From Thermosaccharophagus gerlachensis (GTDB lineage: Bacteria > Armatimonadota > Fervidibacteria > Fervidibacterales > Thermosaccharophagaceae): a stretch of 48,285 bases of DNA. Below are positions 25,651 through 34,664 of the stretch, in pieces. Each line of letters begins with the position of its first letter. Position 1 is the stretch's first letter. The translations under genes and the position numbers were made by a program. The notes under the pieces were generated by a model. That model was not told where the DNA came from. It did not search any database and saw nothing but the letters and a program-made list of their open reading frames with translations. Location: NCBI GenBank assembly GCA_041538025.1, contig JBGOEV010000016.1, positions 1 through 48,285 of the forward strand. Reading direction: 5' to 3'.

Positions 25651-26214
25651 ATGCTGAAACGCCCAAGCGAAAGGGAATGCCGTCCACCACTCTCAATAGC
25701 GCGCAACAGGGTTCGTTTCCCCATATGCGCTTTGCTTGATAACATACGCAGCCTTTACAATGTTGGGGCGATCTTCCGCATAGCTGATGGAGCTGGCATA
25801 AGGAAGCTTTACCTATGTGGCATAACTGGGTGCCCACCTGACCCAGAGATTGAAAAGACTGCGCTCGGAGCAACGCTAAGTGTCTTCTGGGAATACCACA
25901 GTGATGCAACGAAGTTAGTAACCAACCTCAAAAACGAAGGTTGGAAGATCGTGGCACTTGAAAGAACCGATTGTAGCATACTGTATTCGGCTTTCCCGAG
26001 CGATGCTTTCCCAGTCTGCATCATCGTTGGGAACGAAGTTGAAGGTGTTGGAGAGAGCTTGCTTGAACTGTGTGATATGGCGATTGAGATACCTCAGTAT
26101 GGTTGGAAGCAGTCCTTGAATGTGGCTGTAGCGTTTGGCATTGCTGTTTATGAGCTTGTGCGCAAGTTGCAAGAAAAAAGTGTGACAACACCAATCGCCG
26201 ATTGGGCGCTATAA
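25651..26214 (+). CDS. SpoU/TrmH-family RNA 2'-O-methyltransferase
   Basis: 187 residues from ATG 25651; an overlapping GTG at 25636 is possible. It is a SPOUT-fold enzyme using S-adenosylmethionine to methylate ribose 2'-O in tRNA or rRNA. Motif 1 is LLDNIRSLYNVGAIFRIADGAG (N and R conserved), motif 2 is CIIVGNEVEGVGESLLELCD, and motif 3 is IEIPQYGWKQSLNVAVAFGIAVYEL, where the usual SLNVxxA is intact. The target nucleotide is unknown. It lacks the N-terminal substrate-binding domain of RlmB, so it is the minimal TrmH-like type. It is likely co-transcribed with dsbD. Confidence 0.88.
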   Translation: MLKRPSERECRPPLSIARNRVRFPICALLDNIRSLYNVGAIFRIADGAGIRKLYLCGITGCPPDPEIEKTALGATLSVFWEYHSDATKLVTNLKNEGWKIVALERTDCSILYSAFPSDAFPVCIIVGNEVEGVGESLLELCDMAIEIPQYGWKQSLNVAVAFGIAVYELVRKLQEKSVTTPIADWAL

Positions 26215-26276
26215 TGCATTAGATGAACGCCCGTTCCAATGAGCTACACTTCTATCCTATGCAAGTGAGTTCCCAA

Positions 26277-26305
26277 TTGAACGGAAAGCGCACGGAAGAT
26301 ATGTT
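26277..26305 (+). promoter_or_regulatory. Candidate promoter for the ABC transporter genes
   Basis: TTGAAC (26277-26282), a 17-base spacer and TATGTT (26300-26305) lie in the 155-bp gap before the ATP-binding gene. No terminator is apparent in this gap. Confidence 0.4.
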
Positions 26306-26369
26306 GACTGCTAAGCGTAAAACATCACCAAAGCAAATCTGAGCGAGCATCAGCGGGGGTGAAAAGAAA

Positions 26370-27323
26370 GTGAGCGAAGAAAGCAAGGAAGTGATAGTTG
26401 AGCTGCGCAATGTAAGAAAGGAATATCCGACTGGGTGGGGCGGAACAATACTGGCGCTTGATAATGTTTCATTTGAGGTCTACCGAGGCGAGATATTTGG
26501 GCTTGTTGGTCCAAACGGCTCGGGGAAGACAACAACGCTCAAGCTTATACTCGGACTTATATTCCCAACTGCTGGCGAGGTGAAGGTCTTTGGTTCAACC
26601 CCTTACGATATCCAAGTGAAGAACAGGATAGGGTTCTTGCCAGACGGACCTTACTTTTACGATTTCTTGAACGCGGATGAGCTGCTTGACTTTTATGGCA
26701 GGTTGTTTGGCTATAGCAAATCTGAGAGGAAGGAGAAGACCGAAGAGCTCTTAGAGTTAGTTGGGATGAAGCAATTCAGGAAGATGCCGTTGCGCAATTA
26801 CTCAAAAGGGATGATGCAGCGTATAGGCTTGGCTCAAGCCCTCATAAACGACCCAGAGCTACTTTTGCTTGATGAGCCAACAACAGGTATTGACCCAATA
26901 GGCGCTCATGACATAAAACAGTTGATGCTGAAACTACGTGATCAAGGTAAGACTATCTTCCTTTGCTCGCACTTGCTTGCCGATGTCCAGATGATATGCG
27001 ATAGGGTTGTCATATTAAACTTGGGCAGGGTCATACGGAAAGGAACCATAAAAGAGTTGCTTGAGCCAACTGCTGTAACCGAGATCTTAGCAAGCGAGGT
27101 GAATGACGAAGCGCTACAACGCATAGCTGCGATAGGTGCAACAACAACGAAAACCGACAGTAACATCCTCATCAGGTTAAAGGAACACGAAAAAACTCCA
27201 GATGTCATTGATGTGATACGTTCTTTTGGTGGTCATGTCATCTCGGTATCGCAAGTGACGGAAACGCTTGAAGATGTCTTCATAAAAGCTGTAAGGGAGT
27301 CTGGCATGCCAGAAACCACCTAA
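26370..27323 (+). CDS. ABC transporter ATP-binding protein
   Basis: 317 residues. Walker A GPNGSGKT (47-54), ABC signature in NYSKGMMQRIGLAQ, Walker B LLLLDEP and the switch His in CSHLL are all present. The C-terminal extension of about 80 residues after the nucleotide domain (TAVTEILASEVNDEALQR onward) is typical of ATPases paired with ABC-2 permeases (NatA/CcmA/YhaQ-like). It energises export by the permease encoded 61 bp downstream. Start GTG 26370 follows GGGGGTG. The cargo is unknown. Confidence 0.93.
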   Translation: MSEESKEVIVELRNVRKEYPTGWGGTILALDNVSFEVYRGEIFGLVGPNGSGKTTTLKLILGLIFPTAGEVKVFGSTPYDIQVKNRIGFLPDGPYFYDFLNADELLDFYGRLFGYSKSERKEKTEELLELVGMKQFRKMPLRNYSKGMMQRIGLAQALINDPELLLLDEPTTGIDPIGAHDIKQLMLKLRDQGKTIFLCSHLLADVQMICDRVVILNLGRVIRKGTIKELLEPTAVTEILASEVNDEALQRIAAIGATTTKTDSNILIRLKEHEKTPDVIDVIRSFGGHVISVSQVTETLEDVFIKAVRESGMPETT

Positions 27324-27384
27324 AGGAACGATCGGTAACAAACCACTCAAACTAAAAAGCCATCTCTAACGGAGGTGTGAAGAT

Positions 27385-28197
27385 GTGAGAAGCGGATTGG
27401 TTATAGCTATGAACACATTCCAAGAAGCCATAAGGCGGAAGTTCTTTTGGGTTGTATTTCTGTTTGCGCTTGTTGCTATAGCTTCCGCAAACCTCTTCAG
27501 CGGAATAGCACCTGGTGAGGAAAAGGTGTTCGTCTTTGATTTCGGGCTTGGTTCTATAACCCTTTTCGGGATGCTCATCGTCGTCTTCCTTGGTGCGACA
27601 ATGATACCAAGCGAGGTTGAAAGGAGAACGATTTTCACCATCCTCTCAAAGCCAGTAAAGAGGTGGCAGTTCCTTCTTGGCAAGTTCTTAGGGCTATCCC
27701 TGACTACGTTGGTGACTGTAGCAGCGATGGGTATACTATTGATTGCCGTCCATGCTTACGTTGCGAAGGGATTTGATGCGAATGTTTGTAAAGCTGTCAT
27801 ACTCTCCTTTTTCCAGCTCCTCATAGTTGGAGCCATAGCTTTAGCAGCTTCAACGAGAGGTTCACTCGCTTTCAACATTGTCTTCGCTGTGCTCATCTAT
27901 TTTGTTGGGTCTCAAAGCAGTTCATTGCTAACACTCGCAGAACCAGAAAAGCATATAGTGGGAGAACGCGCACAACACTTAGAGACAGTATCTTGGAAAG
28001 TGTATGCCTTCCGTGGTGTGCTAAAGACAATCTACTGGTTTGTTCCTCACCTTGATAACTTTGATGTGCGTCAGGCTGTTGTCACAGAGGGAGTTGTGCC
28101 TTGGCAGACCCTCGTAAACTGTATCCTCTACGGTTTGCTCTACTGCCTAATAGTCCTGCTTGTTGCTATTTTGCTCTTCCAAGATCAAGAGTTCTGA
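27385..28197 (+). CDS. ABC-2 type transporter permease
   Basis: 270 residues from GTG 27385, with GGAGGTG 7 bases upstream. A short cytoplasmic N-terminus (MNTFQEAIRRKFFWVVFL) leads into about six membrane spans. The conserved EVERRTIFTILSKPVKRWQFLLGK loop, typical of ABC-2/YhaP-like permeases, lies near 75-100 and contacts the ATPase. It should form the membrane channel for the ATPase encoded just upstream. The substrate is not predictable. Confidence 0.88.
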   Translation: MRSGLVIAMNTFQEAIRRKFFWVVFLFALVAIASANLFSGIAPGEEKVFVFDFGLGSITLFGMLIVVFLGATMIPSEVERRTIFTILSKPVKRWQFLLGKFLGLSLTTLVTVAAMGILLIAVHAYVAKGFDANVCKAVILSFFQLLIVGAIALAASTRGSLAFNIVFAVLIYFVGSQSSSLLTLAEPEKHIVGERAQHLETVSWKVYAFRGVLKTIYWFVPHLDNFDVRQAVVTEGVVPWQTLVNCILYGLLYCLIVLLVAILLFQDQEF

Positions 28198-28225
28198 ACC
28201 AATTCAAGGGGGTGAACACTGTCTC

Positions 28226-29203
28226 ATGAAATCTCTTACAAGGTTTTGCCTGGTATTGCCACTTGCCTTGCTCATAGTGACACAAGGTCCTTTGCAATCC
28301 CGTATCCATAGACAACGCCAAACATATAAGTTGCTCCCACCAGTTGATGTCCTTGTGCTTTACCAACTAATGCCTGCTGAAGCAATAACGATAACGCTTA
28401 TTGGAACAATGCTTGGTGGTTTCCGCGGTGTGGCTGCTAAAATGCTTTGGCTAAAGTCAGACGAATATTGGCACTCTGGAAGATGGTATAGTATGCTCCC
28501 AATAATGCGCACGATAACTTGGCTTGACCCAAATTTCATCCAAGCGTGGGATATCGCAGGTTGGCATGTAGCATACAACCTGAGGGCTGAAGCTAAAACG
28601 GAAGAGCAGCAGGATGAGTATGTAAGGAAAGGGTGCGAAATCCTTGAGGAGGGAATAAGGTGGAACCCAAAGTCGTGGCAGCTTCTCTTCCAACTCGGGT
28701 GGACTCACTATGATAAATCGGGCAACTTGGAAGAAGCAATAAAGTGGTTCAAGCTGGCACGCCCACTTGAAGATTGGAAACCGGGCGACCTACCAAGAAC
28801 TCACCACATGATTGCTCACGCATACGAAAGGCTCCCAGATATACCCAAGGCTTTAAAGACATGGAAGGATGATTTTAAGTATCCACACTTCTGTGGTGCA
28901 AACAAGGGAGCAGTTGAAACTATAACCGAAAGATATGTCATCCCTTGGAAGCTTATGGAACAGGGACAATATGAGAAAGCGATTTCGCTTATGGACAAAC
29001 TCCTTGAGAAGCCAGAACTCAGGCATAGCAGTATAGTTAGGCATGTGCTGGCAGAGATATACCGCAGGATGGGTGATTTGGAGACGGCACAGGCGATAAT
29101 GGAGGAATGGTCAAAGAAGAACAAACTTGACGCTGGCGCACGCTACAAGGCTAAGCTATGGAAAAAGCTCCTTGCAGAGCAAAAACAACGCAAGCAACCG
29201 TAG
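28226..29203 (+). CDS. Membrane-anchored TPR protein
   Basis: About 325 residues from ATG 28226. An N-terminal hydrophobic segment (FCLVLPLALLIVTQGPL) precedes a second one (AITITLIGTMLGGFRGVAAKMLW). Then come helical pairs of TPR character (ILEEGIRWNPKSWQLLFQLGWTHYDKSGNLEEAIKWFKLA; ...KALKTWKDDF; ...LAEIYRRMGDLETAQAIMEEW). The longer open frame starts inside the permease gene, but the GGGGGTG ribosome-binding site supports 28226. Likely a scaffold or envelope protein partnering with the ABC exporter encoded upstream; this is inferred from adjacency. The partner is unknown. Confidence 0.75.
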   Translation: MKSLTRFCLVLPLALLIVTQGPLQSRIHRQRQTYKLLPPVDVLVLYQLMPAEAITITLIGTMLGGFRGVAAKMLWLKSDEYWHSGRWYSMLPIMRTITWLDPNFIQAWDIAGWHVAYNLRAEAKTEEQQDEYVRKGCEILEEGIRWNPKSWQLLFQLGWTHYDKSGNLEEAIKWFKLARPLEDWKPGDLPRTHHMIAHAYERLPDIPKALKTWKDDFKYPHFCGANKGAVETITERYVIPWKLMEQGQYEKAISLMDKLLEKPELRHSSIVRHVLAEIYRRMGDLETAQAIMEEWSKKNKLDAGARYKAKLWKKLLAEQKQRKQP

Positions 29204-29252
29204 GCAAGCCCTCTTGAACCCAAAGCAACTGTGGCTCGCGGAGGAAGAAGTT

Positions 29253-29684
29253 GTGCGTAAAAGGCACAAGGCAAGACAAATAGCACTTCAAGCTCTCTTC
29301 CAAGCCGATGTTGGTGGCATCCCTATTGAAGAAGCGCTTGAAGCGCTGTTTCAGGAAAAACAACTCCCAAAGGAAGTAATTGACTTTGCAACGAAGCTTG
29401 CCATCGGCACTTGGGAACATAGGGAGGAGATTGATAAACTCATACAGGATTGCGCACCACATTGGACGATTGAGAGGATGGCAAATGTTGACCGTAACAT
29501 ACTCCGCATAGCCACATACGAGATCATCTACATGCCGAGCATACCACACAGTGTCTCAATAAATGAAGCAGTCGAACTTGCGAAGCTTTTCGGCTCGTCA
29601 ACTTCTGGCAAGTTTGTAAATGGCATACTTGGAAGCATGGTTAAAAAACTGCACAGGACAACGAATGAGGTGAAGGAGAGATGA
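29253..29684 (+). CDS. nusB: Transcription antitermination factor NusB
   Basis: 143 residues from GTG 29253, with GGAGGAAG 5 bases before it. This gives the usual NusB length and opening (VRKRHKARQIALQALFQAD). The longer open frame would overlap the TPR gene by 77 bases and has no support. Conserved features are the N-terminal RNA-binding KRHKARQIALQALF and the C-terminal RNILRIATYEI...PHSVSINEAVELAKLFGSSTSGKFVNGILG. It joins NusE/S10 at boxA sequences to allow full transcription of rRNA operons. It overlaps the next gene by 4 bases (ATGA). Confidence 0.95.
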   Translation: MRKRHKARQIALQALFQADVGGIPIEEALEALFQEKQLPKEVIDFATKLAIGTWEHREEIDKLIQDCAPHWTIERMANVDRNILRIATYEIIYMPSIPHSVSINEAVELAKLFGSSTSGKFVNGILGSMVKKLHRTTNEVKER

Positions 29685-31831
29685 GACAGCTCTTGGCTCT
29701 CCTCATCATGAGTGTGATCCATGTGAACATTGCACAAAGCGCAAAGCTACAAGTTGATTCAGAACCAACTGGTGCAATGGTTTTCTTTGATGGACACTAT
29801 GTTGGGTTAACACCACTCACAATTGACGGTGTTATACCTGGGAAGCACTTGCTTAAGTTGCTCAAGCATGGTTACAAAGCTTGGGTGAGCGCTATTGAGG
29901 TCACTGAGCAGGAAAACAAAGTTAGCGTTCGTTTAATTCAATACAAACCGTCGTCTATTTCAATCACCTCAGTCCCAATAGGTGTGAATGTTTACCTTGA
30001 TAACGCACTGAAAGGGAAGACGCCTATAGTGCTAACGGACATTGAACCTGGCATACATACAATCCGCTTGGAGCACGAGGATTTTATACCTTACCAGAGC
30101 GAGATTAACCTGAAGGAGGGTGAACAGCTAAACATTGATGTAAGGCTTGAATCAAAAAACGAGTTATACCTCATCGGCGAGATAAACGCCAACCCTGAGA
30201 ATGTGAGAGCTTACTATGAGCTTGCCCATTTTTACATGATTCGCGGGAGATACGACGATGCCTTAAAGACACTGCAAGCTGGTATTGATGCATGCATGTC
30301 ACCGACTGCTCTCACATCCGATATGCGCAGGATGTATCAAGAGATTGAACGCATCTACACTGGGCAGTTCAAATTTGGCGATGAGAACACACTCAAAGAG
30401 ATCCGCTCAAGGATTTTGAAACTCCTTGAAGAAGGTATAAAAAGAACACCACGAAACCATTACAACTATGTTCTCCTCGCTGAGTTGCTTGATAACAATG
30501 AAAGGGCTCTTGAGTTATACGAAATGGCACTAAAAGCAATGCGCACTGAGCGCGCAAAGAGCTATTTTGAGGTGCTCGCATCCTCAGCACTTTACAGATT
30601 AGCAACGAAAGCTCTTGAAAGAAACGAACTCACTCGCGCAATAGCGCTCCTTGAAGAAGTTGTAAGGAAGTATCCGAAAGCATACGCGTCACGAGACGCG
30701 CTCCTTAAACTCGCAGATGTTTACGCAAACAGACTTAAGGACGCAAGGAAGGCTATTGAAACATGGGAAAGGTTCATTCAGCTTTATCCAGATGATGACC
30801 GCTGTCCAACTGCCAGATTAAATATCGCTGATACATATGCAAACTCGCTTTCCGAGTATGAGCGTGCCATTGCTGAGTATAGACGATATCTGCAAGACTA
30901 CCCAGAAAAGGACAATTGCCCATCAGTGCATGTGAAGCTCGCACAAGTTTATCATCAAGCACTGAAGGACTTGAAAGGGGCACTCAAGGAGTATGAAGCT
31001 ATTTTGCAACTATACCCAGATTGGGATGGTTTGGCGGGGGTGCTAAAGGCAATCGGTGATATCCTGCTACAGATGGGTGAGAAAGAGAAAGCGGAAGAAA
31101 AATATGCTGAGCTGGTGAAGCGTTTTCCTCGCTCGCTTGAAGCGATCTATGTTGATAAAGACCCAGAGAGAAGGAAGTATAGACAAGCAGCTGCAAAGGC
31201 ATATTCGGAGGCATACAAGCTTGAGCAAAAAAATGTTAATGAAGCCATTGAAAGATATAAAGCCATTGCAGTTGAGTTCAAAGACTCATACTATGCACCT
31301 ATATCCCTTCTTCGGGCAGCTTACATATGCCAATATGTGCTGAAGGATATCAAAACTGCAATTGCGTTACGGGAAAAGTTCCTGCAACTCTTCCCAGATG
31401 ATGACAGATGCGAAGAGGTGTTGCTCTACATAGCCTCAGCATATACCTCAATGAAGCAATACGAAGAGGCTGCCCGAAAATATGAAGAGTTCATAAAGCG
31501 ATACCCAAAAAGCGACAAGTGCGTCAACGCACAGGCTAACATCATTGAGCTATACAGGATATGGGGTGGCAACTACAACAGGAAAAAACATATTGAGGAA
31601 TCACTCAAGCTGATACGCAATTACCCACACTACGATGGCATACCCACGATTTGGTTTTACCTTGCTCTCAACTACTACTATCAAGCTTACCCCGGCGACA
31701 AAGAGAAGGCACAGCAGGAATTGCTTAAGCTCGTTCAAACCTATCCATATTGCAGTATACGAAAGACTGCCGAATATTATCTTGACCTGATAGATGCAGG
31801 TTTGCAGAGCGAGGAAAACAAAGCCAAATGA
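29681..31831 (+). CDS. Secreted PEGA-domain plus TPR protein
   Basis: 716 residues. A signal peptide (MRQLLALLIMSVIHVNIAQSA) is followed by two PEGA domains (about 22-85, PTGAMVFFDGHYVGLTPLTI; about 90-155, PIGVNVYLDNALKGKTPIVL). Then about twelve TPR or half-TPR helices run to the C-terminus. PEGA domains commonly bind surface or cell-wall polymers and TPRs mediate assembly, so an envelope structural role is inferred. The TPR loops repeat YP-(D/E/K)-x-D-x-C: PDDDRC, PEKDNC, PDDDRC, PKSDKC. This places a Cys where Ala is usual in BamD/YbgF-like repeats. ATG 29681 overlaps nusB, so translation is coupled. No PBP, Pal or Tol gene is nearby. Confidence 0.8.
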   Translation: MRQLLALLIMSVIHVNIAQSAKLQVDSEPTGAMVFFDGHYVGLTPLTIDGVIPGKHLLKLLKHGYKAWVSAIEVTEQENKVSVRLIQYKPSSISITSVPIGVNVYLDNALKGKTPIVLTDIEPGIHTIRLEHEDFIPYQSEINLKEGEQLNIDVRLESKNELYLIGEINANPENVRAYYELAHFYMIRGRYDDALKTLQAGIDACMSPTALTSDMRRMYQEIERIYTGQFKFGDENTLKEIRSRILKLLEEGIKRTPRNHYNYVLLAELLDNNERALELYEMALKAMRTERAKSYFEVLASSALYRLATKALERNELTRAIALLEEVVRKYPKAYASRDALLKLADVYANRLKDARKAIETWERFIQLYPDDDRCPTARLNIADTYANSLSEYERAIAEYRRYLQDYPEKDNCPSVHVKLAQVYHQALKDLKGALKEYEAILQLYPDWDGLAGVLKAIGDILLQMGEKEKAEEKYAELVKRFPRSLEAIYVDKDPERRKYRQAAAKAYSEAYKLEQKNVNEAIERYKAIAVEFKDSYYAPISLLRAAYICQYVLKDIKTAIALREKFLQLFPDDDRCEEVLLYIASAYTSMKQYEEAARKYEEFIKRYPKSDKCVNAQANIIELYRIWGGNYNRKKHIEESLKLIRNYPHYDGIPTIWFYLALNYYYQAYPGDKEKAQQELLKLVQTYPYCSIRKTAEYYLDLIDAGLQSEENKAK

Positions 31832-31883
31832 ACTCCACCTAAGATACAGCTTCCGATCTACTCTACTGGCAATGCCTAACTCC

Positions 31884-32777
31884 TCACCTATGCAAACGCA
31901 TACTTATGAGGTTTGCCATCTGCACGAATTTATCAATGCTTATCTGCTCAGCTCTCATCTTCGGATTTATCCCGATGCTTAGGAGCATTTGCTCAAAATC
32001 GTCTCTTTGTAAGCCTAAGTGCCCCGCATATTTGCAGAGCGAGTTAATGAGCTGTTTCCTGCGCCCGGCAAACGATGCTCTAACGAGGTCAAAGAATAAA
32101 GCTTCGTCAGAAAGCTCAAACCTTGGTGAACGAAGCGCTTTGAGGCGCACAACGGTTGATGTGACCTTTGGAGGTGGCATGAAGCAGGTTGGTGATATGT
32201 TAAACAGCAATTCAACATCAAAGAAGAGCTGCACAGCTATGCTGAGCAAACCGTATTCCTTGCCACCGTGCTTGGCTGCCATCCTTTGCGCAACCTCGCG
32301 CTGAACTGTAAGCACACATAGGTCTATCAGTTTGCGATGCGAGGTGAGGTGCATGATTATCGGCTTCGTTGCATAGTATGGGAGGTTGCCCACGACCTTC
32401 CAGTTATCTTGAGGTGAGAGGAGCGAATTGAGGTCAAGCTTGATGAAGTCAGCCACTATCACTTTCACATTCGCAAACCGAGAAAGAAGCTCCTTTGCGA
32501 CTTTAGCAAGCCTCTCGTCCTTCTCAACTGTGATGACTTGCTTGCACCTTAGTGAGAGCGCTCCAGTAAGCGTTCCAACACCTGTGCCAATTTCAAGCAC
32601 AGCATCATCCGAACTCAACATTGCTGCATCAACAATCCGCTTAACAGCGTTGCGATCAACGATGAAGTGTTGCCCGAGGTTCTTTGAGGGGCGTATGCGA
32701 TAATCGCGCAACAACTTCATAAGCGCTGAAGGTGCACAAAGCTGTAGTGGGTCTACTTCAAGACACTTCACTTCCAT
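31884..32777 (-). CDS. rsmA: 16S rRNA dimethyladenosine transferase (KsgA)
   Basis: 297 residues. It dimethylates two adjacent adenines near the 3' end of 16S rRNA during 30S maturation, using SAM. Family motifs are LGQHFIVDRNAVKRIV, SAM motif I VLEIGTGVGTLTGAL, motif IV NLPYYATKPIIMHL, and the C-terminal MPPPKVTSTVVRL. It has a slightly extended N-terminus (about 28 residues before NLGQHF). ATG 32777 has AGGGTGA directly before it. The first methyltransferase domain and the C-terminal helical domain are both complete. The gap to the AIR-synthase-like gene upstream is 16 bp, so co-transcription is likely. Confidence 0.95.
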   Translation of the reverse strand: MEVKCLEVDPLQLCAPSALMKLLRDYRIRPSKNLGQHFIVDRNAVKRIVDAAMLSSDDAVLEIGTGVGTLTGALSLRCKQVITVEKDERLAKVAKELLSRFANVKVIVADFIKLDLNSLLSPQDNWKVVGNLPYYATKPIIMHLTSHRKLIDLCVLTVQREVAQRMAAKHGGKEYGLLSIAVQLFFDVELLFNISPTCFMPPPKVTSTVVRLKALRSPRFELSDEALFFDLVRASFAGRRKQLINSLCKYAGHLGLQRDDFEQMLLSIGINPKMRAEQISIDKFVQMANLISMRLHR

Positions 32778-32793
32778 TCACCCTGAATGCTCA

Positions 32794-33816
32794 TTAAAAC
32801 AACTTCGCTATCTCGTCCTTGATGAACAAAGGCATCTGATAGCTTTGTCCAAACCGTTTCATTACCACATCGCATCCATAGCCAACGACCTTACCGATAA
32901 TGCTTGCCCTTATCCCATTCGTGTTTAGAGCCTCTGTGATACTTTCCGAATCGTCAGGGTGAGCGACAATGAGCAAAGCGCCTGATGCAATAGTCCCAAG
33001 TGGGTCTAACCCAAACTCAGCACACAGCTGGACACCCTCATCAATGAATGGTATCAGCTCATATTCAACTTCAATGCTTACATTGGAAGCCCATGAGAGT
33101 TCATACAAACCTGTTGCCAGTCCACCCTCCGTTGGGTCATGCATCGCATGCACTCGCCCTGAAGATACAGCTATCAGTGCATCCTTAACAACACTTATCC
33201 CCGGCTCATATAGCAAATGTTTAGCCCGCTCAATGAATTCTCTGCTATATCCTCGCTTAACCAATTCCTCTTCCTTCTCGCGAGCGATGATTGCTGTCCC
33301 TTCAATTGGGACACCCTTGGTTAAAATGATGACGTCACCGATATTGGCTCCAGAGCTTGTAACGAGCTTACCTTTCTCAACCTCTCCGAGCATTGCTCCA
33401 ACAACTATCGGTCTATCTAATCCGTAGGTTACTTCGGTATGCCCTCCGATGACAGTTACACCGATATTCCTGCATGCATTCGCAATCTGCGAAAAGATGC
33501 TCTCTGCGACTCTCTCATCGGTTTGCCCTTCTGGGAGGAGCACCGTTGCCATAAACCACTTTGGCACTCCTCCCATGACGGCTATGTCGTTTGCGTTCAC
33601 ATTTACTGCATACCAACCAATCTCATCTGTTGCAAATGTTATTGGGTCTGTCTTTGCCACAAGGTATTTATCGCCCATGTCTATGACCGCTGCATCCTCA
33701 CCGACCTTTGGACCAACGACAACGCGTTTGTCGTTTGTTGGGAGCACCCGCAAAAGTGAATCAAGCAAGCGTAAGTCAAGTTTCCCAGTGGAAAAGTCAA
33801 AGTGGGTATCTCTCAT
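32794..33816 (-). CDS. AIR-synthase/HypE-like ATP-utilising protein
   Basis: 340 residues of the PurM/HypE/ThiL/SelD fold. Seen: GEDAAVIDMGDKYLVAKTDPITFA (Asp-rich ATP/metal site), VNVNANDIAVMGGVPKWFM, IGGHTEVTYG, and AMHDPTEGGLATGLYELSWAS. It lacks the C-terminal PRIC-type cysteine of true HypE, and no other hyp or hydrogenase genes are in the window. It is therefore best called an AIR-synthase-related protein of unknown substrate rather than a hydrogenase maturation factor. ATG 33816 follows GGGGTGG. The likely operon is with rluB upstream and rsmA downstream. Confidence 0.82.
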   Translation of the reverse strand: MRDTHFDFSTGKLDLRLLDSLLRVLPTNDKRVVVGPKVGEDAAVIDMGDKYLVAKTDPITFATDEIGWYAVNVNANDIAVMGGVPKWFMATVLLPEGQTDERVAESIFSQIANACRNIGVTVIGGHTEVTYGLDRPIVVGAMLGEVEKGKLVTSSGANIGDVIILTKGVPIEGTAIIAREKEEELVKRGYSREFIERAKHLLYEPGISVVKDALIAVSSGRVHAMHDPTEGGLATGLYELSWASNVSIEVEYELIPFIDEGVQLCAEFGLDPLGTIASGALLIVAHPDDSESITEALNTNGIRASIIGKVVGYGCDVVMKRFGQSYQMPLFIKDEIAKLF

Positions 33817-33857
33817 AAGCCACCCACCCCATAAAACGACTGAGTTAAACTGCGCTT

Positions 33858-34610
33858 CTACGGTTTTTCATTTTGAACCAAGCTCTTCCCTGCAGCTTTA
33901 TACAAAGCTTCAACTTCGTCTTCACTCAAATGCCTAAACTCGCCCTGACGCAGCCCGCCAAGCTTTATCGGTCCTATGGACACCCTTATTAACCTCTTCA
34001 CACGTAACCCGACCTTCCCCATCATGACGCGTATTTGGCGTTTTCGCCCTTCACGGATGCAAACGAGCATCGTTGTAGTATGCTTACCTGATGAGAGGAT
34101 GCGCACCTTCGCTTTGTGCTTTTTACCATCATCAAGCAATATACCGTCCTTTAACTGCTTAATGTGGCTTGGTTCAATTGAGCCTTCAACTGTAACTACA
34201 TACCGCTTCTCAAGCTCGTGATGTGGATGAGTCACAAGGTGAGTCAGATGCCCATCGTTCGTCAACAGGAGCAGACCCTCGCTGTCCTTATCAAGTCTTC
34301 CAACGTAGTGCAACTTCCTGTATTCTGGCGGTAGCAAGCTAAAGACAGTCCTTTCAAATGGCACGTGCGGATCTGACTTCGTCGTAACATATCCTCTTGG
34401 CTTGTAGAGGGCGATATAAATTGGTTTGGCGTCAACTTTTACACGCACACCATCAACTTCAATGACACAGCGCTCTGGATCAACCTTGAAGCCAAGCTGT
34501 GTTACAACAACACCGTCAACCTTTACCCTGCCCTGCTTGATCAACTCCTCTGCCTTGCGCCTTGAAGCAACACCAGCTCTTGAAAGCACCTTCTGAAGAC
34601 GCTCAAGCAC
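33858..34610 (-). CDS. rluB: 23S rRNA pseudouridine synthase, RsuA/RluB family
   Basis: 250 residues. An N-terminal S4 RNA-binding domain (ERLQKVLSRAGVASRRKAEELI) precedes the synthase domain with the catalytic Asp in VGRLDKDSEGLLLLTNDG and the family motif KPRGYVTT. It isomerises a specific uridine in 23S rRNA (RluB site, about 2605) or possibly 16S (RsuA). Length and motifs fit RluB best. GTG 34610 has AAGGGTG 7 bases before it. A short C-terminal tail (EALYKAAGKSL) is unremarkable. Confidence 0.9.
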   Translation of the reverse strand: MLERLQKVLSRAGVASRRKAEELIKQGRVKVDGVVVTQLGFKVDPERCVIEVDGVRVKVDAKPIYIALYKPRGYVTTKSDPHVPFERTVFSLLPPEYRKLHYVGRLDKDSEGLLLLTNDGHLTHLVTHPHHELEKRYVVTVEGSIEPSHIKQLKDGILLDDGKKHKAKVRILSSGKHTTTMLVCIREGRKRQIRVMMGKVGLRVKRLIRVSIGPIKLGGLRQGEFRHLSEDEVEALYKAAGKSLVQNEKP

Positions 34611-34664
34611 TTCTTATCACCCTTCCAAACGCATATACACGACTCAAAATTCGGGGCTACGCTA

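Noticed and set aside
32794..33816. Evidence for a hydrogenase system
   Set aside because: Only one HypE-like protein lacking the C-terminal cysteine motif is present; no other hyp or hydrogenase gene is in the window.
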